This document shows positions 35,133-43,967 of a DNA stretch of 64,000 bases, piece after piece. Within the stretch, counting starts at the first letter, position 1, and each line of letters opens with the position of its first letter. The stretch is from contig NC_014934.1 in NCBI RefSeq assembly GCF_000186265.1, positions 2,790,001 to 2,854,000 of the forward strand, written 5' to 3'. Made by a program: the position numbers and the translations under genes. Source of the DNA: Cellulophaga algicola DSM 14237. Lineage in GTDB: Bacteria > Bacteroidota > Bacteroidia > Flavobacteriales > Flavobacteriaceae. Below the pieces are notes generated by a model, which worked only from the letters and a program-made list of their open reading frames with translations, was not told the origin of the DNA and ran no database searches.

Positions 35133-36059
35133 ATGATGAAATTTAGAAATTCACACTATTCAAACATACTGGTGTATACTTTAATCGCCCAATTACTTTT
35201 TTTTATAGGATGTAAAAGTGCTGCAGATGTAAAAGTAGAAACAGCCAAAAATAGCCTAACAACAAATATGTTTGATGCAGAATTAACTAACTGGGAAGTC
35301 TGGATAGGAGCAGTTCATACTTCAGTAGATTTAGATGTGGATAAGTTTGACAATGTTCAAATAGGTAAACCTCTAGGGTTGCATAAAGATTTAAAAAAGG
35401 TCTTTTCGGTGCAAGAGGAAAACGGAGAAGCTATATTAAAAATTACAGGAGAAATTTATGGAGGTTTAACTACGAAAAAAGAATATGGTAATTATCACCT
35501 ATCCGTACAATTTAAATGGGGAGATAAGAAATGGGAACCAAGATTAAATACAAAAAGAGATAGTGGCATACTCTATCACGCTAAAGGTCCTCACGGCGCT
35601 TTTTGGAATGTGTGGATGGCTAGTGCGGAGTTTCAAGTTCAAGAAGGAGATTGTGGAGATTTTATAGCTTTAGGAGATGTCTATGGGGATGTTCCTTCGG
35701 ATAAAAAAATGAAAAGTGATGGGAAGCCTTATTTCGTTTATAATCCAGAAGGACCATTGATACCTTTAAAATGGGGAGCAGATTTTGAATCGGGACAAGC
35801 TAGTAAAGCCACCTTGCATGAAAAGCCACATGGAGAATGGAACAGGTTAGAAATTTATTGTTTGGGAAATGAAAGTCTGCATGTGGTAAATGGTATTGTA
35901 GTGAATAGGGTACAGAATATTCGGTATGATATAGATGGCAAAACAATTTCTGTGACTAAAGGCAAGATTCAATTGCAATCAGAGGCAGCAGAAGTGTACT
36001 ATAAAGATTTAACACTAACTCCTATTACAATGCTTCCTCAGAAATATAAAGGTTTATAA
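35133..36059 (+). CDS. DUF1080 (3-keto-disaccharide hydrolase-like) lipoprotein
   Basis: 308 residues, lipobox FIGC (Cys27). The body is a single concanavalin-like DUF1080 domain: 'LTNWEVWIGAVH', 'YGNYHLSVQFKWGDKKWEPR', 'RDSGILYHAKGPHG', 'EFQVQEGDCGDF', 'GEWNRLEIYCLGNESLHVVNGIVVNRV'. The family is often annotated as 3-keto-disaccharide hydrolase, but only a few members have been tested. The paired ATG codons at 35133 and 35136 lie 15 bases after the terminator T-run; a TTG at 35103 is inside the terminator and is rejected. It probably binds or cleaves a galactan-derived sugar; no catalytic residues can be named. Confidence 0.8.
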   Translation: MMKFRNSHYSNILVYTLIAQLLFFIGCKSAADVKVETAKNSLTTNMFDAELTNWEVWIGAVHTSVDLDVDKFDNVQIGKPLGLHKDLKKVFSVQEENGEAILKITGEIYGGLTTKKEYGNYHLSVQFKWGDKKWEPRLNTKRDSGILYHAKGPHGAFWNVWMASAEFQVQEGDCGDFIALGDVYGDVPSDKKMKSDGKPYFVYNPEGPLIPLKWGADFESGQASKATLHEKPHGEWNRLEIYCLGNESLHVVNGIVVNRVQNIRYDIDGKTISVTKGKIQLQSEAAEVYYKDLTLTPITMLPQKYKGL

Positions 36060-36109
36060 GGCTTTCTTTTGTAATTAATCATTCGTTCTATATTCTAGAA
36101 CATACGTAG

Positions 36110-36140
36110 TCTGTAATCCTAGTCTGTTAAATTAATTTTG
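36110..36140 (+). promoter_or_regulatory. Candidate promoter of the sulfatase-GH29-GH29 unit
   Basis: -7 box TAATTTTG (36133-36140) matches TAnnTTTG exactly. A weak -33 TCTG (36110-36113) lies 19 bases upstream. The leader would be about 35 bases. Moderate support because the -33 box is poor. Confidence 0.45.
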
Positions 36141-36181
36141 AGTGTGTTACATGAGTAATTATTCCAATTTAAAATAATAGA

Positions 36182-37690
36182 ATGAAAAATTTCTTTACAG
36201 GCTGTTTTTTTGCAGTGGCATCTTTTTTATCTGCCCAACAAAAGCCAAACGTTATTGTGGTATTAGCAGATGATATAGGAGTAGGAGATGTTTCTTATTA
36301 CCGAAAGATGCATTCTGACGCTATAATCGTAGAAACACCCGCTTTAGACCAACTGGCAAAAGACGGTATGGTCTTTACTGATGCACATTCGCCTGCAGCA
36401 CTTTGCGCACCCTCAAGATATGCAATCATGACGGGTAATAATTGCTACCGTAGTTACGCACCATGGGGGGTTTGGGGTGCGTACCAACCATCGCCAATTG
36501 GGCCAGATCAATTAACCCTTGGTAAGCTCATGAAGAACGCCGGATACAGCACAGCGTTTTTTGGAAAATGGGGATTTGGAATGGATTTTTTTAGAAAAGA
36601 TGATCCCACGCAAATTTATGTAGCTCCTAGAAAACATATAGAACTTGACGTTGACATTCGGCAAATAGTAGGAAAAGGACCTATTCAAAACGGTTTTGAT
36701 TATAGTCTAACATTTCCGGCCGGAATTCAGAATGTTCCCTATGCCGTATATGAGAATGAAAAATGGATGCCGTTAACACCAAACTCCGAAATAGGGTATA
36801 TCTCTCAAGAGAATATGACAAAGCTTGGGGTTAAATTAGATAAGGATGAAGGTTTAGGAGATACCGCTTGGGATCCTCACAATATGGGGCCTTTATTGGT
36901 AAACAAAGCTATAGATTTTATAGAGAACAGCACAGAAGACCAACCCTTCTTTATGTATTATTGCTCTCTTGCAGTGCATTTACCTCATACGCCTTCTCGT
37001 GAACTTAATGCCGTTAAAATAGCAGAAACTACACCTTCTCATCATCTTGATCTTGTTAAAGAATTGGATGTGCAAATGGCAATGATAATTGAAACGCTTA
37101 AAAAGAAAGGAATTTATGAGAATACCATGATCCTATTTACTTCTGATAATGGCGGCCTACTCCGGAAGGAAACTATGAGTTCAGGACATCAATCTAATGA
37201 TATTTATAGAGGAGGAAAAAATCAAGCTTATGAAGGCGGACAAAGAGTACCCTTTATTGCATCATGGCCTGGGAAAATTAAACCAGGAACTACATCTAAA
37301 ATACCTGTACTGGGATTAGACGTTTTAGGAACCCTTGCCGCAATTACAAACCAAGAAATTGAAGAAAACCAAGCGTATGATTCCGCTAATTTATTACCTA
37401 TTTTACTAGGTGAAAATTCAAAAGAAGTACACCCGTACTTAATCAATCAATCAGGAACAGGTAGAGAAGCTATGATTGTAAAAGATGGTTATAAATTAAT
37501 TATAGCTTTTGATAAAAAGGATAAAACAGATCATACAAGAAAACCAATAGCACTATTCAATTTGAAAGAGAATAGTGAGGAGAACGAGAATCAAAATTTG
37601 ATTCATAATCCTAAATACAAATCAAAAGTTGAGCACTTATTTTCTTCATATAATGAAACAAGAGCAGCCGGAACAAAGACAAAAATATAG
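36182..37690 (+). CDS. S1-family sulfatase
   Basis: 502 residues with a Sec signal peptide (ending near SAQQ, 17-20). Maturation motif C75-A-P-S-R79, followed by YAIMTG. N-terminal metal ligands in VIVVLADDIGVGD (30-31), second-half signature 'TMILFTSDNGGLLRKE' and a Lys-containing active-site segment (FFGKWGFG). No lipobox, so probably periplasmic and acting on imported oligosaccharides. 79 bases before the GH29 pair and likely cotranscribed with them. Substrate position of the sulfate unknown. Confidence 0.92.
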   Translation: MKNFFTGCFFAVASFLSAQQKPNVIVVLADDIGVGDVSYYRKMHSDAIIVETPALDQLAKDGMVFTDAHSPAALCAPSRYAIMTGNNCYRSYAPWGVWGAYQPSPIGPDQLTLGKLMKNAGYSTAFFGKWGFGMDFFRKDDPTQIYVAPRKHIELDVDIRQIVGKGPIQNGFDYSLTFPAGIQNVPYAVYENEKWMPLTPNSEIGYISQENMTKLGVKLDKDEGLGDTAWDPHNMGPLLVNKAIDFIENSTEDQPFFMYYCSLAVHLPHTPSRELNAVKIAETTPSHHLDLVKELDVQMAMIIETLKKKGIYENTMILFTSDNGGLLRKETMSSGHQSNDIYRGGKNQAYEGGQRVPFIASWPGKIKPGTTSKIPVLGLDVLGTLAAITNQEIEENQAYDSANLLPILLGENSKEVHPYLINQSGTGREAMIVKDGYKLIIAFDKKDKTDHTRKPIALFNLKENSEENENQNLIHNPKYKSKVEHLFSSYNETRAAGTKTKI

Positions 37691-37769
37691 TACTACTATT
37701 CTGGTATATACTGCTATTTTTTTTAGTAAAGTATGAATAGCTATAATACAAACAAACCACTTTTTGAAA

Positions 37770-39338
37770 ATGATAAAATTAAAATTTACACTTTGCCTAT
37801 CAATGGCTCTTTCGCTTAGTTATGGTCAAAAAGAAAGCATTCCAGCTACTAAAGACGTCAAGCATTTTGAAGAAAATTGGGATTCTTTAGAAAAGGTAAA
37901 TGCATCACCTAATTGGTTCCAAGATGCTAAGTTTGGAATTTATGCGCACTGGGGTCCTGTATCTTCTGCTTTTGAAGGAACAAATCCTGATGAGTTTTAT
38001 GCAGGGTGGCATGGCATGAAAATGTATGAAGATGGTAAAAAAGTTCCAACAAAAAATGGGAAGCCGAGTTCTAATTTTATTCATCATTCTAAAAAATACG
38101 GAAACCCTAAAAAGTATGGATATAAACATATTATAGAGCAGTTTGATCCATCAGCATTTGATGCCAAAGAATGGGCCGATTTATTCGCTAAATCAGGTGC
38201 CAAATTTGCAGGGCCTGTGGCTATGCACCATGATAACTTCGCCATGTGGGATAGCAAAACTACAAGATGGAATTCTATGAATTATGGAGGAATAGATCCT
38301 TCGGCAGCATTAAAGAAAGAAATTGAAGCTAAGGGCTTAAAGTTTATGGCTTCTTTTCACCATGCATTTACTTGGAAATATTTTGCACCAGCACATAAGT
38401 ACGGTGGTGTAAAGGCTGAAGATTATGACTTGTATACCAACCCACATTCTTTAGAATCTGATACGCCAGATGAACAATTTTATAAAGATTGGTGGGCAAA
38501 AATGAAGGAGTATATAGATGTTTATCAGCCAGATTTAATTTGGTTTGATTGGTGGCTAGAAAATATGACCGAAGCGTCTCGACTAGAATTCTTGGCGTAT
38601 TATTATAACAAAGGAATAGAATGGAATAAAGACGTTGTGGTTTCTTATAAAGAGTCTACTTTTCCAGAAAGTGTAGCAATCAAAGATTATGAACGTGGCA
38701 GACCAAATCAGCCTAAGTCTCCTTCGTGGTTAACAGATACCTCTCCAGGGGCTTGGTTTTATAGACCCAATGCAAAATTTAAAACTCCAAATGAACTGGT
38801 AGATATTTTGGTAGACATCGTCTCAAAAAACGGATTGATGCTTTTAAATGTGCCACCAAATCCAGATGGTTCTATTCCGCAAGAAATGAAAGATTTATTA
38901 ATTGAAATGGGCGGATGGTTAGCTATTAATGGTGAGGCTATATATGGGACAAGACCTTGGACAATTTTTGGAGAAGGACCAACAAGATTACCGGAAGGCG
39001 GACATAAAGTAGAGAAATTTAAAATTGAGTATAAGAATACCGATATCAGATTTACTAGAAAATCTGACAAAGAATTTTACGTGATTGTATTGGATACACC
39101 AAAAGAGGAACTTATTGTAAAATCATTATCTACTCAAATTGGAGTTTTAAATTCTAAAATAGAACATATCTCTCTTTTAGGAAGTGATGAAGAAATTAAG
39201 TGGACAAGAGATGAACGTGGTTTGGTACTACAAGCACCTAAAAAAGTACCTACGAAATATGCACATGCTTATAAAATTCAATTGGAAGGGTATGTAGAGA
39301 ACAACATTGGAGGTAATGTAGATTCTCATGTTGATTAA
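37770..39338 (+). CDS. GH29 alpha-L-fucosidase/alpha-L-galactosidase-type enzyme
   Basis: 522 residues with a Sec signal (LSLSYGQ at 15-20), periplasmic. Active-site motifs intact: 'KFGIYAHWGPVSSAFEG' (54-70), H153-H154-D155 in AMHHDNFAMW, nucleophile D260 in QPDLIWFDWW. 'DIVSKNGLMLLNVPPNPDGSIP' is the usual GH29 block before the C-terminal beta domain. Start at ATG 37770; a TTG two codons upstream (37764) is less likely. It lies 19 bases before another GH29, so the pair looks like an old tandem duplication now well diverged. Confidence 0.88.
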   Translation: MIKLKFTLCLSMALSLSYGQKESIPATKDVKHFEENWDSLEKVNASPNWFQDAKFGIYAHWGPVSSAFEGTNPDEFYAGWHGMKMYEDGKKVPTKNGKPSSNFIHHSKKYGNPKKYGYKHIIEQFDPSAFDAKEWADLFAKSGAKFAGPVAMHHDNFAMWDSKTTRWNSMNYGGIDPSAALKKEIEAKGLKFMASFHHAFTWKYFAPAHKYGGVKAEDYDLYTNPHSLESDTPDEQFYKDWWAKMKEYIDVYQPDLIWFDWWLENMTEASRLEFLAYYYNKGIEWNKDVVVSYKESTFPESVAIKDYERGRPNQPKSPSWLTDTSPGAWFYRPNAKFKTPNELVDILVDIVSKNGLMLLNVPPNPDGSIPQEMKDLLIEMGGWLAINGEAIYGTRPWTIFGEGPTRLPEGGHKVEKFKIEYKNTDIRFTRKSDKEFYVIVLDTPKEELIVKSLSTQIGVLNSKIEHISLLGSDEEIKWTRDERGLVLQAPKKVPTKYAHAYKIQLEGYVENNIGGNVDSHVD

Positions 39339-39357
39339 ATTAAACTAAAACCGAATT

Positions 39358-40872
39358 ATGAAAAAAAACTCCATTTTAGGTCTAGTTCTTGTCGTACTAC
39401 TAGGGACTATAACTAGTAGTCGAGCTCAAGAGAATTCTACTATAGCACCGGGACCCTTTACCGCAACCGATGCTTCTTTAGAAACTTATGAATTTCCAGA
39501 TTGGTTCCGGGATGCAAAATTTGGAATATGGTCTCATTGGGGTCCACAAGCGGTGCCAAGACAAGGAGATTGGTATGCAAAAAAAATGTATCAAGAAGGT
39601 AGCACTGTGTATAAGTATCACTTAGAACACTACGGTCATCCTTCAGAATTTGGTTATAAAGATATTATTCCGCTATGGAAAGCAGAGAAATTTGATCCAG
39701 AGGCATTAATGGCATTATACAAAAAAGCAGGTGCCAAATACTTTGTAAGTATGGGGACGCATCATGATAATTTCTTCTTGTGGGATTCTAAAATTCACGA
39801 TTGGAATGCTGTAAAAATGGGACCTAAGAAAGATATTGTAGGCCTTTGGCAAGAAGCTGCAAAAAAAGAAGGTTTAAAATTTGGAATTTCAGAACATTTA
39901 GGAGCCAGTTATACTTGGTTTCAACCAAGTCACGGCGCAGATAAGGAAGGGAAGTTTAAAGGAGTTTCTTATGATGGTGCTAATCCTGATTATCAGGAGT
40001 TATACCACCAAAAAACAGCTGAAGGTGACACGGAATGGATGACTACGAATAAAGAGATGCAGAAAGAGTGGTTAGCGAGTATTAATGAAGTAGTTAATAC
40101 CTACAAGCCAGATTTATTATATTCAGATAGTGAGATGCCCTTTGGTGATACTGGACGCGCAATGATCGCTAATTTTTACAATACAAACTTAGCTGCTAAT
40201 AATGGTATATTAGAAGCAATTTACAACTGCAAAGAACCATCTGGCGGTAAGTGGGTGCAAGATATGGAGCGTGGTGTAATGGATGAAATTAACCCACACC
40301 CGTGGCAAACAGATACCTCTATTGGCGATTGGTATTACCGAACAGGGCAAGAATATAAAACAGCAACCTATACCATTCAGATGCTTTGTGATATTGTAAG
40401 TAAAAATGGAAATTTATTAATCAATATTGTTCAAACTCCAGAAGGTGATGTAGAACCAGATTTATTAAATACCTTAGAAGAAATTGGAGATTGGATTGCC
40501 ATTAATGGAGAAGGTATTTATGGCACACGGCCTTGGAAAGTTTTTGGAGAACGACCAGCAAAAGCAATAACCGTAAAAACAGCGAAGTTTAATGAAAAGA
40601 ACATTACCTATGGTGAAGATGATATCCGTTTTACCAAAAAGGGAGATCATTTAATGTACGCATTTTGCTTAGAGCAGCCCACGAAAGATATTACTATAAA
40701 ATCGCTAGGAAAAACTGCAAACCTGAATACAAAAAAGATACGTTCCATTCAACTTCTAGGAAGCGATGAAGTGTTAGAATGGAAGGTAAAGAAAGATGCA
40801 TTGATCATCAAGAAACCAAAACAATTACCTGATTTTAATGTAATCGGGCTGAGAATTGAATTTGAATCGTAG
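39358..40872 (+). CDS. GH29 alpha-L-fucosidase/alpha-L-galactosidase-type enzyme, divergent
   Basis: 504 residues with a Sec signal (LVVLLGTITSSRAQ). Motifs: 'KFGIWSHWGPQAVPRQGDWY' (54-73), H135-H136-D137 in GTHHDNFFLW, and nucleophile D257 in KPDLLYSDSEMPFG, where the usual WFD is YSD. An insertion around 190-205 (SHGADKEGKFKGVSYDG) and the changed +1 side (GTHHDNFF) suggest a different leaving group from its tandem neighbour. Last gene of the plus-strand set; a long palindrome follows and the next operon converges on it. Confidence 0.87.
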   Translation: MKKNSILGLVLVVLLGTITSSRAQENSTIAPGPFTATDASLETYEFPDWFRDAKFGIWSHWGPQAVPRQGDWYAKKMYQEGSTVYKYHLEHYGHPSEFGYKDIIPLWKAEKFDPEALMALYKKAGAKYFVSMGTHHDNFFLWDSKIHDWNAVKMGPKKDIVGLWQEAAKKEGLKFGISEHLGASYTWFQPSHGADKEGKFKGVSYDGANPDYQELYHQKTAEGDTEWMTTNKEMQKEWLASINEVVNTYKPDLLYSDSEMPFGDTGRAMIANFYNTNLAANNGILEAIYNCKEPSGGKWVQDMERGVMDEINPHPWQTDTSIGDWYYRTGQEYKTATYTIQMLCDIVSKNGNLLINIVQTPEGDVEPDLLNTLEEIGDWIAINGEGIYGTRPWKVFGERPAKAITVKTAKFNEKNITYGEDDIRFTKKGDHLMYAFCLEQPTKDITIKSLGKTANLNTKKIRSIQLLGSDEVLEWKVKKDALIIKKPKQLPDFNVIGLRIEFES

Positions 40873-40890
40873 TTATTATATATAAAGGAT

Positions 40891-40923
40891 TAGCAACGGC
40901 TTTCAATTTGAAAGCCGTTGCTA
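40891..40923. terminator. 33-base palindrome between convergent operons, probable bidirectional terminator
   Basis: TAGCAACGGCTTTCAA (40891-40906) is mirrored perfectly by TTGAAAGCCGTTGCTA (40908-40923) with a single base between, giving a very stable hairpin. It sits between the stop of GH29 (40872) and the stop of the minus-strand operon (40971). T-runs on either side are short, so termination efficiency is uncertain. Confidence 0.7.
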
Positions 40924-40970
40924 GTTAAAAATACTATCTAAACGTTAGAATACACCCTAAAATTGGTCGA

Positions 40971-42366
40971 TTATTTGGTCTTGCGTACTACATAGGTATG
41001 TGTTTTTGGCTGTCTTTTATCCTGAATACTACTTCTTGTGGTCGTCAATAGCTTCCAAAGTTCTTCCTCGTTAGGCTTTTCTTTAAAATAGCTGTTACAC
41101 ATTTTTACTAAATAGGAATACCAGCTTTTTTCTTGTTGTTTCTCTAGTTCTTGATCTAAGTATATTCTCTTGCCCTCAGCGGTATCAGGACCAGTATATT
41201 CTTTTAAGTTCTTGTATTCAATAAGTGCAATGGTTCTTAATTTAGAATTGATGTTATGATAGGCCTCACAGAGTTCAAAGACCTCTAGTGCTTGTAGGTA
41301 TTGTGGCGTATTTTTATAGGCAGATAAATCTATTCCTGAAGCTAAAGATGCGGCAGAAAATTTGCCAATCAAATAAGAGTCAAAGTGCAATTGATAGTTC
41401 CCTTTTTTCAAGTCCGTAATCTTCAAAATTTCTTCATTAATAGCTAAGGCGCTACTATATTTTTTTGCTCTTTAAACCTTTCGAGAATGGGGAAGGGGAG
41501 TGCTTCTTGTGTAACATCAAATTTAATTTTCTTTCTATTACTTACGAGTCCGCTTATGCTGCAATTACTTGCTAATGCTATTTTATTAGACGGAGCGTTG
41601 ATTTGTATAGAAGACAATTTTTTGGGATTGAATACCGAAGTAATTATTTTGTAGCCATCGCGAAATGACCTAAATCTCCAGGGTGAATTCTATCAGGGCC
41701 AATAATAGTAAACGTGCTATCTTTTTGTTGACCCGTATGATTTATTTCATTTAAATAATCATAGAAATCTACTAATGGAGCTTCGTTTTCCTTAGCTAAC
41801 ATTTTAATATGAGCAGCACATTTAGCCAAAGCTTCATTACAACCAACATCATTAACTTGATCTATTTTTGCCGTTTGATCATAAATGGTGGGCGTCAGAA
41901 AAATAGGTTTTATAGCATGCTCTTTTAATAAGGCTACAATATGCGTAGTCTGTGAATAGTAATGTGCTAATGCTTCTTCTCTTTTTTTTAGTATCTCTTG
42001 GGTAACTTCAATACCTTCTGCATACAGCTGTCTTTGTATATCATTCATACCTAACTTCAAGAAGGCGTAATCTGGTTGTAATGAAAGGATATCTTTTTCA
42101 AACCTGTACAGAACACCATCAGCAACATCACCCGAAATACCATTATTATAAACTTCTAAGGCTAAATCTGGATATCGGGTAGTTAAATAAGATTGCAGGA
42201 TCATATGATATCTGCCGTCTTGAGTTATACTATTGCCTATAAAACTTATTATATCATTGTTTTTGAGTTTAATTTTATTTTGGCCTTGTAACGTAAATAC
42301 CAAAGCAATAAAAAGGACTAAAAATAACCTCCCATCACCTTTTGTTACTGCTTTAGGTAACTCCAT
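40971..42366 (-). pseudogene. SGNH/GDSL hydrolase broken by two frameshifts
   Basis: An exported esterase-type SGNH hydrolase. Intact part (42366-41644): signal peptide, block I G44-N-S-I-T (Ser46), Gly76, block III GMND (N108) and block V D225-R-I-H228. It then stops at TAA 41646-41644. Reading on after adding one A to the AAAA at 41647-41650 gives TKIITSVFNPKKLSSIQI and continues to a poly-A of 7 (41460-41466). Adding one A there joins QKKYSSALAINEEILKI to the frame that ends at 40971. The rejoined protein would be about 465 residues and keeps the whole C-terminal helical domain. Either two sequencing errors or real decay. The catalytic residues lie before the first break, so the short product might still act. 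Likely removes an acyl group from the glycan. Confidence 0.8.
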
Positions 42367-42394
42367 TTTTTAATTTATAATGATTGGTTTGTAT

Positions 42395-43951
42395 TTAATA
42401 AAAATCCCAAAAGTCATATTTTTCACCTTCAATATTTTCTTTTTTATCACCTAATTCCAATGCCTTTACTTTCATTTCGTTACGCATTTGAGTAAGCAGA
42501 GCTCTGTGTTCGGGAAAGAAAGATAAGTTTTGTGTTTCCCAAGGATCTGTTTTAATATGGAATAACTGTGTAACCTTTGAACCTGCTTCAGTTTCTCCAT
42601 CTTTTTTAGAAAAATCTTTAGCACGTACATACTCTATTAATTTATAGTCCCCTTTACGATAGGCTCTTTGAAACTGTCGGTAGGCATGATACGTATAATC
42701 ACGAACCCCTTTTACTTTATTCGTCATGATGGGCAATAGACTTTTACCCGAAACTGTATTTGGTGCGTCTACGTTGGTAAAATCACAAATGGTAGGAAAA
42801 ATATCATGGATATAGGCAAAGCTATCATAACGTGCGCCCTTATTCTTAATAAGATTACCAGAAAAAATTAGAGGTACATGAATACCATCTTCATCATAGC
42901 TATTTTGTTTTCCCATTAAGCCATGGTTTCCTACTGCTAAGCCACTGTCTCCAGACAAAACAATCAATGTATTTTCATATTGGCCGCTTTCTTTTAAAGC
43001 CTTAATAACCTTTCCTATTTGTGCATCTAAATGGGAGATAATCGCATAGTAATCTGCTAATTGTTGTTTAGCTACTAGTGGAGTTCTAGGCCACGGAGCC
43101 AATTCTTCATCTCTTAGAAACATATGTCCGTTATCAAACGGATGTTGCGCCATATAAGAAGGTGGTAATTGTATGTTTTCTGTGGTATAGAGTTCTTTAT
43201 ATTCTTGTGGTGCTTGACGCGGATCATGTGGAGCATGAAACGCCAGATACATTAAGAATGGTTTTCTACTCGTATAAGATTTAAAATATGAAGCTGCTTC
43301 TTTAGCAAATACTTCAGAAGTATGTGGACCATTTTTTTCTGTTCCTGTAGGGCCTCTTTTGGCATCTTTAGGAATTGGTGCTTTGACTATTTTTCCTTGT
43401 TCATCATACACCAGTAAATAGGCATTTTCTTTTTTAAATTCTCCTGCAGTTTCGTAATCATAGAAGGGCATTCTAAAATGATCTACGAGGTAAACTCCTC
43501 TGCCCATTATTTTATCGCCAGAGGTAAAACTACGTTTTAAAGAAGCTCCATCTTGATGCCATTTTCCAATAATATGGGTGTTATATCCTGCAGCTCCAAA
43601 TACTTCGCCAAAAGTGGCATTCTCTTTAGGTAGCGTATGTCCAGTTCCTTCTAATTCAAATACGTTAGTTCCTGTGAGCAGCATAGCTCTACTAGCCACA
43701 CAGGTAGCACCCGTAAAAGCACCCATCAAGTAGGCGTTTTCAAAAGCTACCCCATCTTCAATTAATGCATCCATATTTGGAGTTTTAACTTCCATGCCTC
43801 CTAGTGCATGAATTCCTGAATATCTATGGTCATCCGTATAAATCAATAGAACATTTGGCTTTACACTTTTTTTTTGACTGTATGTAAGTGTACTTGCTAA
43901 TGCTATAAATAGTATAGTGATATTTTTTATAGCGTGATAGGACTTTATCAT
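42395..43951 (-). CDS. S1-family sulfatase with C-x-A-x-R motif
   Basis: 518 residues with a Sec signal (ALASTLTYSQ). Maturation motif C84-V-A-S-R88 (in GATCVASRAMLLTG), the Ala variant of C-x-P-x-R that maturases still accept in known sulfatases. N-terminal Asp pair in VLLIYTDDHRYSG (40-41), 'THIIGKWHQDG' (Lys and His), and 'TLIVLSGDSGLAVGNHGLMGKQNSYDEDGIHVPLIF'. Probably periplasmic. It follows GH29 by 16 bases in the ten-gene operon and precedes the SGNH gene by 28 bases. Substrate position unknown. Confidence 0.92.
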   Translation of the reverse strand: MIKSYHAIKNITILFIALASTLTYSQKKSVKPNVLLIYTDDHRYSGIHALGGMEVKTPNMDALIEDGVAFENAYLMGAFTGATCVASRAMLLTGTNVFELEGTGHTLPKENATFGEVFGAAGYNTHIIGKWHQDGASLKRSFTSGDKIMGRGVYLVDHFRMPFYDYETAGEFKKENAYLLVYDEQGKIVKAPIPKDAKRGPTGTEKNGPHTSEVFAKEAASYFKSYTSRKPFLMYLAFHAPHDPRQAPQEYKELYTTENIQLPPSYMAQHPFDNGHMFLRDEELAPWPRTPLVAKQQLADYYAIISHLDAQIGKVIKALKESGQYENTLIVLSGDSGLAVGNHGLMGKQNSYDEDGIHVPLIFSGNLIKNKGARYDSFAYIHDIFPTICDFTNVDAPNTVSGKSLLPIMTNKVKGVRDYTYHAYRQFQRAYRKGDYKLIEYVRAKDFSKKDGETEAGSKVTQLFHIKTDPWETQNLSFFPEHRALLTQMRNEMKVKALELGDKKENIEGEKYDFWDFY

Positions 43952-43967
43952 TTTTTTGATGTTTTTG

